Under the pieces are notes generated by a model, which did no database searches, was not told where the DNA came from, and saw only the letters and a list, made by a program, of their open reading frames with translations. Below are positions 22,116 through 32,315 of a stretch of DNA of 64,000 nucleotides, in pieces. The stretch is from positions 1,116,001 through 1,180,000 of the forward strand of contig JAJNNX010000002.1 of NCBI GenBank assembly GCA_023159155.1. Direction: 5' to 3'. How positions within the stretch are numbered: position 1 is the first letter of the stretch; each line of letters starts with the position of its first letter. This DNA comes from Ustulina deusta. Taxonomy: Eukaryota > Ascomycota > Sordariomycetes > Xylariales > Xylariaceae. The position numbers and the translations under genes are program-made.

Positions 22116-24241
22116 GCAGAGATGTGGCTATGCGTATGGAACGTCTTGGTCATCTATTGTTTTGTTGTGTTGTGCCACTTTTCAGGGACCAATGGGTCAT
22201 CATTTGTTTTGAGGTATGAGTTCTGCCCTCATTAGCCCACATTTGCTAACATGCTTCTATCAGCGACCTTGAGAGTGTCATCCTACGCTGCTAGCGTGCC
22301 TCACAGCTGCCTAAGATTGGCCTAATAGCAGTTATAATATTCCAGAGTCATGCGCCCGCCAAACGCGGAATACCAGGACAGCGGCGAAGCTCCCTGTTCG
22401 CCTCCTCCCAATAAGGATGCTGCAACTGGCATGCCCCCATTGTCATACATCGGCGATCTTGCCTATGCGATACTCCCGGCATTATGATCCAATATGCTAT
22501 TAGTTTGTAAGAAGTATGCGTTCTCTCTCATTTTCCACTCTACCAACCAACTATGATGACACACCAAATTTCTATGCTAGATTGTATTTGAGTCTCCAGA
22601 CCTTGATGCGAATATTTGGGTTTTACTGAATGATAGACGTCCCTCTGCATATTTTTATCTCACTTGAGTTTTGATTAGAGTGTTGCTGACTTAGAATGTC
22701 ACAGAGAGAGACAACTACTGCCAATACTAGTTGTATCCCAGTTCGGTTGCCTGCCATTAGTGCACTTTGCCTACCAAGACTAAGTTATAATGATGATCTG
22801 AGCGCGCGGGGAACGCATGATTGATTTGAGGAATGGGATTTTGTGGTAGCATTATATCCTGGACGGCCGTCATACAGTCCAAAACTACGATTTAGCAAGC
22901 TAATATATAAATCTAATACGTCCCATGGTCTCCATGGTCTTGATCAAATGCAGACCTTGTGGGAACTGGCTCCTTAAAAAGCCGGATAGACTTGATCACT
23001 TGGGCTATCTACATGCACTACATGGATTCAAGGCAGACAAGTTGCTTAGATCGTATTTCACTACGGTACAATTAAAAAATAAAAGTTACATATCCCCCCA
23101 GATTAACGTTTTCTGTGCCCGTTAGACTCCAGACTAGACCTACTTTTGAACCTTTTCAAATTTCTCTTCACCTTGTTGTGATTCACATACATAGGATTTT
23201 CCTAGCCCGTCTATTTTAGTACATGTACATTAAATACTCAACCCGGACGAGGAAGAAAAAGGTGTGTGTTTGTAGGTATATGCAACTTAATAAATTCGCT
23301 GCGACGATAGAGAGTGTCTTCTTGTGTGTTGTCAAGAGAGAGACGCTGAGGAGGATGAAAAGGGTTTTAAGGGTAGCGTTAGTAGACATACCAATGAACG
23401 GTTTTTTGGGGGGTTTTTTTCTGAATGGTTATTAGTTGACATCCTTTTTTTTTCTTCCTCTTTTTCCACTTCTTTCTTTTTATATGCCAGTTTCCCAGCC
23501 TACATTTGGTAGAGTTCATGGTTTCTAGCCATTATTACCCCTTCTGCCTCTCTGTCCGTTGCATATCACTGATGCTGGACCCCATGGCCAGATCGAGCAT
23601 CGAATGAAAGGGCGAAGCTCCCTATTGTGGTACGGTCATCTCATCTATGAGGAGCTTAGATTAGCTTGGTGTTACGGTACTCATATAATAGCTGTAGATA
23701 GGTCAAGCGCCCGACTTCATTATATTCTACTCTTAGTAGTGTTGTGATATGGTGCTGTAGTTCTGTTCCGTGACACATAGCTTGATAAACTGCTTTACTT
23801 GGCTCAGTATTTCCAGTTATTTCTCGTTGAATGAGTCGTTGCAGTCCTCCATGTATGAGATCTTCAAACACCAGTCATCTAGTCGGTCTTAATCTGGACA
23901 CTTGTAGTGAAATTCAAAAGTCGAGACATGGGTTTTATGCAGTAGATACCTAACTAGCAGGACTAGTCCCTAGAAAAAGATAACACATCGATGCCACCAG
24001 GATACTGCTTTCCCACGACAGCCGTAATGACGCTTGCAACAGACTACATCCGTCCCACCATCGTAGCCCGTTCCCCGATGAGATATAGATCTAGGTACAT
24101 ACGCTGTGCGATTCCGAATTCGACTCACAGTCATATGTATCCTGTTATTGCTCAGCGATTATAACATCGAGCCGAAACTCTCAGTAGGGTCTTAATTGTG
24201 CGTTTCCCCGCGAACATGGCATCTAGGGTCGGGCCATACTT
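22116..24241. other. Gene-poor stretch (2.1 kb)
   Basis: AT-rich with many stops in all frames. A fragment at about 22925-23060 reads KCRPCGNWLLKKPDRLDHLGYLHALH, faintly like a relic of a C2H2-type finger, but it is too short to call. Homopolymer T and G runs occur near 23400-23460. No gene is supported. Confidence 0.45.
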
Positions 24242-25490
24242 CTAAGGGATCATAAAACCCGCCGAGTAGCTTTTTAATTCCTCTAGCGCATCAGATACAT
24301 ACTTTTTCTTCTTCCAGTCCTTAATCATTTTGCTCTCCAAGCCCAAATGAAGCTTCATTCCGGGTCGCTCTCGGCCGATTTCGGATTGGAACATTCTAAC
24401 TGAATCCAAGCTGTCGAGCAGGAGCGGCTGCCACCAATAGGGCTTCTCACCCTCCGCAACCCGGCCTATGAGTGGCCCCAAGGGGTATTTGTTAAGCACG
24501 AGACATCCGCCATCTATCTTTGAGCCGAGAACAGAGCAATTGGGCCATGGCGTGAATAGACTGTCAGTCCAACGCGGCGCTTTTAGAAGGCTTTCCGCGC
24601 CTTCGTCACTGAACCCCATGCATTCTCCTATTTCAATCCCATCTATGATGACAAAGGTGATTTCTTCCAGTTTGGAGAAGATTGGGAGAAAGAATTCAGT
24701 CCAAATTTGGATTGTTTTGTCGGTGTCTTGTCTAGGGTCCAATATCCCACAGTCGACATAGAAAGTTAGATTGTCGTCCATCGGTATGCAAAGCTTGGTG
24801 GCGTTGCATAAGCGTTTTGCCCAAGGAAGATCCGGCGAGGGATGCGGGCAATCGGGACTCCAGAAAACCGTGTCCTCACGCCAGTCTATGGCGAGGTTGG
24901 TACCCCTCCACTCTACAGGACACAGGTTCTTCGGTACGAGGTCCGTGGGTGACCAAGGGATGATAAAGAAATCGTCAAGCGGCACGATGGAGTACCGCTC
25001 GAAAGCTATTTTTCGGGACTCGCAATTTGTATGCAAGACGGGTAGGATCGTTTTCATACGTGCTTTCTGATACTTCATGTTCTTCCACAGCACCGCGGGG
25101 TACCGAATTTCAGAGTCTACAACAGGGGCTTCATCAGGGTTGTCGTCATCAGAGTATTCATGAGAGTAATAATATCCATAATGCTCATATTCCACAAGAT
25201 GTAGATGAATCTGCAACGGGATTGTTTTGGAAGCAGCTAGGTACGAATTAGTGATTAGTTCATATTCTGGTCTGCATATGGTCATATACTCACCATCCCA
25301 GATTTCTATTCGAAGCTCGACTGGCAGCTCAGGGAAGAGGTGGAATGTAGTGGGCGGTATCCTGTTGCTGCACAGGATTAGCTAAAAACCTCAGGTTAAG
25401 GGCGTATTATCGTAGGTACCTAGTTTGTTGATCTACATCTGCAGCGACCTGCATGGGCATCTCTGCCTCTTGAATGCTAAGCGTAGTCAT
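24242..25490 (-). CDS. 2EXR-domain protein (three exons)
   Basis: Exons 25490-25420, 25367-25294 and 25236-24242 encode 379 residues. Exon 1 begins MTTLSIQEAEMPMQ. Exon 2 carries the family signature FHLFPELPVELRIEIWD. Splicing removes a 57-bp intron (25237-25293, donor GTGAGT) so that IWDAASKTIPLQIHLHLVEY follows. Acidic and aromatic stretches (GYYYSHEYSDDD) lead to the central part, with SRKIAFERY in place of the usual second motif and EEITFVIIDG as the core strand. The C-terminus ends LKSYSAGFMIP. Phases match at both junctions (2 and 1). The first donor lies inside a copy of the TAGGTACCTA motif. The function of 2EXR proteins is unknown. Confidence 0.8.
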
Positions 25491-26847
25491 TATCGATCCG
25501 GGACGAGGATCGCGACGTATTGTGGGAGAATATTATGGGTTCTTAGCGATTTTCAGCAGTTGCCTCCGGTCAATGTCTACATATACCTCACAGGAGATTA
25601 TTGCTCAACTGGAAGATGTATGAAACTCCAAGGTATGGTTTCCAACTTAGGGTGCGGTCCATGAATTTATAAAAAAAAAGGTGTAGAAACATGTCTAGAG
25701 GGGTGGCGCGAGTGCGATAAGAAGACGGGCTCCGGAACTGGATTACGCATATTTGCGTACATGTTTGTGATGCTGTAGCTGCGACAGCGGCCTGCTTAAA
25801 CCTAATAACCGGCTATTGACTCAAGCATCAGGCTACTGCCAACAGCCAAATGATATTCTCAAATGCCCATAGCCACGTCAGGGTGCAAGGTGTAGAGGGA
25901 GACGTCAGTTCACAGTAAAATGGGCATAGGTCCGAATCCTATTAGCGCTGGTCCTAGCTTTTTCGTGGTCATACTTTTTCTGGTGTACGCCAAACCGGCT
26001 GTGGTAACTTAAAATGGGTGACCTGTCGCACATCGACAGTTTGGACAATCGGACGATTGTAGTGTGAGGACTAACTAGTACGTGGGATAAAGGCAGAGAG
26101 GTATTGCCTCTATTGATATGATCACAGCAAGATGGTGCTCAAAACAGAAGACTGCATTAAACTCAGGAATAGGCTCTCTTGCAGATAACTCTTGCGTACA
26201 TTAAATACGTTTGATGATATCTATATCCGGTCTGGGGCTCTACCCCGACTCTGACCAAACCACGAACCACGTCATCAAAGAAGTCTACCAACACCAGTGA
26301 AATACTTGTTGTTCCAGTCAGGGGGACTCCCGTATCTTGATGCTGAAAGCAATTGTGCCCATGAGTGGCCATCTGCGGCATTGCGTATAAAGGTAGTGTG
26401 CGACGCAAGTGGAGTCCACACGGGTAGTAGTATTAGGCGCAAAGGAGAGACCTTAGTGGTCACCTCTTTTTCTGGATGCCCCTCGACCCCATGGCTAACT
26501 AGTCGCAATTCTAACGAATCGACGACCAACCTTATCGTCCTTTCGTAGACAAGGAGCCTTGATGAGAATGTCCCAAGGCTCCTTGTCCACGAAAGAAGGA
26601 GGGACCAGCCTGATGTTGCGATTTCAACATTACGAAAGGCTGCTAAAGAACCTCGTCGAGGATTGGCAGACATTTCCCCTACATTCTTTCGAGTCCCGTG
26701 CTGTTAGATAGATTCGAATTCGGCCTGCGGCCCCTACCAAGTGTATCGGTAGAGGCGACGCCAAAGAGGGAGAAATTGATTCCTCGATCAGTGTTACCAT
26801 GGTTGTGGAGATTTGGTCGTAGAATATCCCGTCCCACGACTGAGACA
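25491..26847. other. Intergenic with a strong hairpin
   Basis: About 1.36 kb between two minus-strand genes. ORFs around 26270-26670 on both strands have no recognisable domain. The notable content is the inverted repeat listed at 26540-26595. Confidence 0.5.
26540..26595. repeat. 21-bp inverted repeat, 14-nt loop
   Basis: The left arm (26540-26560, CTTTCGTAGACAAGGAGCCT...) and the right arm (26575-26595) are complementary over 21 positions with one mismatch. In a minus-strand transcript the mismatch becomes a G-U pair, so the stem would be complete. The loop is GATGAGAATGTCCC. It lies about 250 bp beyond the 3' end of REX4 on that gene's sense strand. Confidence 0.85.
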
Positions 26848-27939
26848 TCACTTTTTCTTTTTCTTGTCCCTTTGCGCTTTTGACCCCTTTGGCTTCATCT
26901 TATGGCCTGATATGCCATCCACTGTCGATGGCGTCCCGTAGCGATTCGCATTTTCAACATCAAATTCCGATTTCTTCGTGCGAAAGAGAAGCATAGCAAC
27001 TCTAGCATCTTCGATACTGGAATGCTTTCCCCTTTGAAAATCACCTAAGCCCAGTACTTCTCTCGCAAGGACCCGCAATGCCGGTTTTGGTCCATGTCCG
27101 AATCTGCGAAAGCTTGAATGCCGTGCAGTATCGCGGATCTGTGGCGTTGGATGACTGAGCTCCAGAACAGCTAGATCGTGTCTCACGTCGTGACCGACAA
27201 GGATCCGACTCTTAAGGAGATCAGCGACAGTAGCTTGCACCTCCTCGAAAGGCCGCGCACTCGGCGCCCGTAGTGTAGAGGCAGTGATTCCCGTGATTTC
27301 TGTTCGGTAGTCTATCACGGGCTCGCGGGGGAACACAAAGGAGTCGTATACCTGTTTGCCGTGGAAATCTACACAGCTTACGCGCGCTAGCATGTGGTCT
27401 TGTCCTCCTGGCCCTATACCTACCATTTCGCAGTCTATTGCGATGTATTTGCCAACTTCGATGCCGGGTGCCAGACCTTCGTTGACTCGGCGCTTATCTT
27501 GTGCAATTTCGGTGCTGGATATAGCGGCAGAGGAAGAAGGTCGACCACGTCTGGATCCTAGATTATAGGCTTCGGCTAAGTCCTCGGCCGTCAAGTCATT
27601 GTCCTCGGCCCAGAGAGCGAGTGATGGTGTCACGGTCGCGGGCGTGCCTTTAACTATTGCTGAAGATTGAGTAGCGCCCATCACACCTGAGTTCCTGGAA
27701 GACCTGCTCTGCTTGGACGCTGCGTTGGGGTGGTGGTGTCTCTGTGCCGGCGAGGAAATACTGTTCAACTTAGGCTTCTTTGTCGCTGAGTCCTTTTCTG
27801 CAAAGTGTGTAGATTTCCGCTTCGTGCTTGAAGAGCCTAGTGACGTTGGCCCCCTTGACGATGTGGTTGGAGGGGTGGAAGATTCTGCCCTGATCTTGGC
27901 CTGGAGTTTCTTCCAATTTGACGACAGCTCTTGAGCCAT
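26848..27939 (-). CDS. rex4: RNA exonuclease Rex4 (DEDDh)
   Basis: Single exon, 363 residues. The first 150 residues are polar and disordered with basic patches (STKRKSTHF, KKPKLNS). The exonuclease domain carries all DEDDh residues: D169 and E171 in AIDCEMVG, D251 in GHDVRHDL, and H306 and D311 in HSSIEDARVAM. The Rex4 extras VDYRTxxTG (here IDYRTEITGI) and the lysine-rich tail (KMKPKGSKAQRDKKKKK) are present. Yeast Rex4 acts in the nucleolus in pre-rRNA processing (ITS1), and the basic tail fits nucleolar targeting. It diverges from MCM6 across a 637-bp region. Confidence 0.95.
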   Translation of the reverse strand: MAQELSSNWKKLQAKIRAESSTPPTTSSRGPTSLGSSSTKRKSTHFAEKDSATKKPKLNSISSPAQRHHHPNAASKQSRSSRNSGVMGATQSSAIVKGTPATVTPSLALWAEDNDLTAEDLAEAYNLGSRRGRPSSSAAISSTEIAQDKRRVNEGLAPGIEVGKYIAIDCEMVGIGPGGQDHMLARVSCVDFHGKQVYDSFVFPREPVIDYRTEITGITASTLRAPSARPFEEVQATVADLLKSRILVGHDVRHDLAVLELSHPTPQIRDTARHSSFRRFGHGPKPALRVLAREVLGLGDFQRGKHSSIEDARVAMLLFRTKKSEFDVENANRYGTPSTVDGISGHKMKPKGSKAQRDKKKKK

Positions 27940-28576
27940 CTTTTTTATGAAGCGTTACCGCCTCTATGCCGGCATGACAGCGAGATGAAGTCTTCGCTCA
28001 CATGCAGCTGATTTGGCGACTGTTTAATGCAGGATAGTTTGAGGTATCAGATCAACTCGGGGTGTGTATCTTCGTCTGTATGAAGAGAGAAATACGAAGG
28101 CCAATAATAAATATCATCGAACGAATGACCCGAATGAAGTCTTCCCCCGGAGCCCCCACACTTCAAGAGGAAAAGCAATTGATATTGATGAAATTGAAAC
28201 TCGACAGATGGAAATTTGACGGCTAGACTCGATTGTTGAATATTGCGGAGTCAGTATCGTTGATGCTAATGAAGGGGACTATGCATTTAACAAGTATTGA
28301 CATGACAAAACAATCAATCTAACCCAACCAACCATGCAACCACTTAACGCGCTCAAGCCCCAATGAGAACGCGAAAATACGCGACGCGACTTGCTCGAAC
28401 GTCGCCCCTCCACCATTTTTTCCTTTGCATTTTTTATCGGCCCTCCACTGTTTTTCAAGCGTAGTGATCTATGGTTGTGTCTGTCTAACCGTTTTCCCGT
28501 CTTGCCCTACTTCTTCCCAGCCTTGATTTTCCTCAAGACCAGCATCAGCATACATCGAGAATAGAATTACGCAACA
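27940..28576. promoter_or_regulatory. Divergent REX4-MCM6 promoter
   Basis: Separates the two start codons. The MCM6-proximal half has a tight group of ACGCG elements (see the next entry) followed by pyrimidine tracts up to the MCM6 start. Confidence 0.6.
28347..28388. promoter_or_regulatory. Cluster of four ACGCG (MCB/MBF-type) elements
   Basis: ACGCG occurs at 28347-28351, 28369-28373, 28379-28383 and 28384-28388; the second is within CGCGAAA, the SCB-like form. In yeasts, MBF/SBF bind such elements to switch on DNA-replication genes at G1/S. The cluster sits about 190-230 bp before the MCM6 ATG. Binding here is inferred. Confidence 0.65.
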
Positions 28577-31500
28577 ATGGCGACGCCAAGCGACGCCGGC
28601 TTCATGTCAGACGCGCCCTCGGCGCCTGCGACGACGCCTAAGCCGAGGCAATATCAGCGAGGCTCATCAGCCAGACCGCGAGCGCCTCCATCCGAGAGTT
28701 TAGCTGCGCCCAGCGACGACGAGGGCGACGGTTATGCGGATGACCAGATCCCGGGACATATAAGAAGACGCAATGACCCCTCCGCCATTCCTCGAGTCGA
28801 AGACAGGATTGGTATTACTGTGCAAGAGCACTTCGAAAACTTCATTGAAGAGTATGTCTTGGGTCCGCGGGAGTTGTCCACCACAGGCGCCGTTAACAAC
28901 ATCGTCTCAGATATATCGAAGACCCAGTTGCCTCAGGCCAACAGCCCGGCTCGAGCAGAACCACCGATAGGTTCTACATTGCGCAGATTCACAACATGCG
29001 TGTATACCAACTCTCCACCTTCTACGTCAACTACGACCATGTTGCCTCTTACCAAAACGGCGGTCTCGCCAATGCTATCAACACGCAATATTACCGATTC
29101 CTCCCTTTTCTTACACACGCCTTGCACAACATGATAGCCAAGCATGAGCCGCAATATTTCCGTGAGCATCGACAAGCAACTACGTCGAGCAATCAGACGA
29201 CATCAGGCGCAAGCAACGTCGGGTCTGCTAGCCAGTCCGAATCGCAGGGGAGCAAGACAGCCAACCAGCAAACCGACAAGCTTTTTGCTATCGCTTTCTA
29301 TAATCTACCTCTAGTATCAAGAATCCGGAGTTTACGAGCCAAGAACATTGGCCAACTGCTCTCTATCTCCGGTACGGTGACGCGAACTTCTGAAGTTCGG
29401 CCCGAACTGTCACTGGCAACCTTTGATTGTGAGGCTTGCCGTAATTCAATACCTAATATTGAGCAGACGTTTAGATATACCGAGCCCACGCAATGCCCCA
29501 ATGCCGAGTGCGGCAACCGCTTGGCATGGCAGCTCAATATTCGACAGAGTACCTTTGTTGATTGGCAAAAGGTACGTATCCAGGAGAACAGCTCGGAAAT
29601 ACCTACTGGTAGTATGCCCCGAACCATGGACGTCATCCTCCGTGGCGAAATCGTCGACCGTGCTAAGGCAGGAGAACGGTGCATATTCACGGGTGCGTTG
29701 ATCGTAGTCCCAGATGTGAGCCAGCTCGGTCTCCCTGGTGTTCGTCCTACAGCTGTCCGAGACGACCGTAACGCGCCCCGCAATAACGATGTTGGTGGCA
29801 GCGGTGTCTCGGGTCTCAAATCCCTTGGTGTGCGTGATCTTACGTACCGTCTCGCTTTCCTTGCCAACATGGTGACCCCCGATACTACCACCCCTGGACA
29901 ATCAGCAAGCCGACAAGTCAATGAGATCATCAATTCGATAACACAGGCATCTGCTGAGACTGCCGAGTCGGTGGAGGATGCGCAAGCTGCCGTTTTGAAC
30001 TCGATGACTCCTAGTGAAATTGAGGAGCTCCGTGAAATGGTCCACAGCGATCATATCTACTCACGGCTTGTTAAATCAATTGCACCAACAGTCTACGGCC
30101 ACGAAATCGTCAAGAAGGGTATTCTGCTACAGCTCATGTCGGGTGTTCATAAGACAACTGCCGAGGGCATGGCCTTGCGAGGCGACATCAACATTTGTAT
30201 TGTCGGAGATCCATCAACATCAAAATCCCAATTTCTAAAATATGTCTGCTCCTTCGCCCCGCGAGCAGTGTACACATCAGGTAAAGCCTCTTCGGCTGCT
30301 GGTCTTACGGCTGCTGTGATCAAGGATGAAGAAACAGGCGAATTCACGATTGAAGCTGGAGCTTTGATGCTGGCGGACAATGGTATTTGTGCCATTGATG
30401 AGTTTGACAAGATGGATATTGCCGACCAAGTCGCCATCCACGAAGCCATGGAACAGCAGACAATCTCCATTGCAAAGGCTGGTATCCAGGCTACTCTTAA
30501 CGCGCGGACGTCTATTCTTGCTGCCGCCAATCCCGTGGGCGGACGCTACAACCGCAAGATGACCCTGCGAGCAAACATCAATATGTCAGCTCCCATCATG
30601 TCGCGTTTTGATTTGTTCTTCGTCATCCTTGATGAATGTAACGAATCGGTCGACCGCCATTTAGCCGAGCACATTGTGGGTATCCATGCACTACGCGATA
30701 GTGCTATCGACCCTGAATTTAGCACAGAGTGCTTGCAGAGGTATATCCGCTTCGCACGGACGTTTAGGCCGGAGCTCACAGATGAGGCTAAGGAGCGCCT
30801 CGTAGTCAAGTACAAAGAGCTCCGTGCTGACGATGCCCAAGGTGGAATCGGCAAAAATAGTTATCGAATCACTGTCCGACAGCTGGAAAGTCTGATTCGC
30901 TTGTCCGAGGCGATTGCCAAGACTAACTGTGTTGAGGAGATCGTGCCTGAGTTTGTTGACGAGGCATTCAATCTGCTACGCCAGAGTATCATATCCGTTG
31001 AACACGACGATGTCGAGATGGAGGGTGAGTATGACGACCCTGAAGACTCAGCTGCTCTCATTGCAGCAGCGGACGAAGCGTCAGGCACTGTCGCTACTGC
31101 ATCCTCGCAGGACCGGGATGACGAAGGTGATGAGACGATGGGCGATGAAAATGCCGAAGCCGAGGCCAGTGGCTCCAGTGCTGCCGGGCATAAAAAGACA
31201 GCCATCACGTACGAGAAGTACATTGCCATGGTGAATTTGATCGTCTCGCGCGTGAACGACGACGAGGCTAGTGGGGCCGGCGAGGGAGTCGACGGCGAGG
31301 AACTTATCCAGTGGTATCTTGAGCAGAAGGAGGATGAGCTCGACGGAGAAGAGGATTACCATCACGAGATGGGTATTGCCAAGATGGTACTCAAGAAGAT
31401 GGTCAAGGTACGTTCCTTTTGCAATCTAATATTTCCCTATCCCTTACGCCGACTTGCCTATCGATGATTTCCGGGCTTTCCCAACAGCAATCTTCGATTT

Positions 31501-31677
31501 CCCAAGCATGGATTATCAAAACCTAACGCGCTCCGATAACAATAGGACAACATCCTCATGGCCGTACGTGGCGAAGGTTTAGCCGAGGAAGGCACCGAAG
31601 ACGCTCAGACCGTAGCAGAAACCCCGCAGAAGGTTGTCTACGTGCTCCATCCCAACTGTGCCATTGAAGAATATTAA
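28577..31677 (+). CDS. mcm6: DNA replication licensing factor Mcm6
   Basis: Three exons (28577-28851, 28911-31407, 31546-31677) encode 967 residues. Splicing of the first 59-bp intron (donor GTATGT) yields ENFIEEYIEDPVASG and IAQIHNMRVYQLSTFY. The N-terminal zinc-binding cysteines are C265, C268, C287 and C292, followed by DWQKVRIQE and PRTMDVILRGEIV, diagnostic of Mcm6. The AAA+ core has Walker A GDPSTSKSQFL (from about 524), Walker B AIDEFDKM (about 587) and the arginine finger SRFD (about 656). The last exon supplies the end of the C-terminal winged helix (DNILMAVRGEGLAEEG, LHPNCAIEEY). Mcm6 is one of the six subunits of the MCM2-7 replicative helicase. Confidence 0.97.
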
Positions 31678-31697
31678 GGCCGGGTCTCATGAAATCA

Positions 31698-31961
31698 CTA
31701 GGCGAGAAACCGGGGAATGAGTTCAGCTATAATCTCTTCGATAACAAGGTCAGGGGGTGTAATGGCGTGTATGCTTATGACGATGCCATTGAAGTAGGCA
31801 TAGCATTGCGGTGTCCGGAGTTCTCGGGGTTGTTTTACCAGATGATATGACACATAGTGAGGATGGAATTTTTGCATGAGAGATACCTTGGCCGCTGCAT
31901 TTTGCCGCTCGGTGAGGCGGCCTTGTGGGTCGAACGGTTTAGACGCTTGCGTGTTATCCAT
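31698..31961 (-). CDS. Small conserved-looking protein of unknown function
   Basis: An 87-residue ORF with an ATG start, converging on MCM6 with only 20 bp between the stop codons. It begins MDNTQASKPFDPQGRLTERQ and has a mixed, protein-like composition (SLMQKFHPHYVSYHL, AYFNGIVISIHAITPPDLV). There is no signal peptide or TM helix. I do not recognise the family. The even use of residues and lack of bias favour a true gene, but the evidence is limited to the ORF itself. Confidence 0.5.
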   Translation of the reverse strand: MDNTQASKPFDPQGRLTERQNAAAKVSLMQKFHPHYVSYHLVKQPRELRTPQCYAYFNGIVISIHAITPPDLVIEEIIAELIPRFLA

Positions 31962-32315
31962 ATTTGAAGATTAGTCAATAGGTCTACCACCAGGTAGAGT
32001 CACGGATAATATCAAGGCACTGGCGAATAGGCGGAATGTACAGAGACAAAAAAAACTAGCTAGAGTACCAATTTTCGCACATCCAACTTTATTCACATGA
32101 TATAGTATACGATGCAAAGACTTGGAGAACAGATATTCTCACACGGATAGGAAATCAATCCAAATGGTGATGTAATAATAAGCATATACCTCCTATCTAT
32201 TAGGCGAGGGACGAAGTACCCGTGTGCTTTTGTTGTTGCCTTTGGTTTTTTCATGAGTTCAACCCCTCCTTCGGAACTGTAATCACACCTCCAGTAACAC
32301 CTTCAAGCTGACTCG
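31962..32315. other. Intergenic
   Basis: 354 bp, AT-rich, between two minus-strand genes; presumed promoter of the small ORF and 3' flank of the STAND gene. Nothing else seen. Confidence 0.45.

Noticed and set aside
22925..23125. Short ORF with Cys and His residues (KCRPCGNW...)
   Set aside because: Too short, spacing does not match a known zinc finger, and no neighbouring exon was found.
26163..26673. Overlapping ORFs around the hairpin considered as a transposase remnant
   Set aside because: No DDE/DDD motif, no integrase or reverse-transcriptase signature, no terminal repeats and no target-site duplication.
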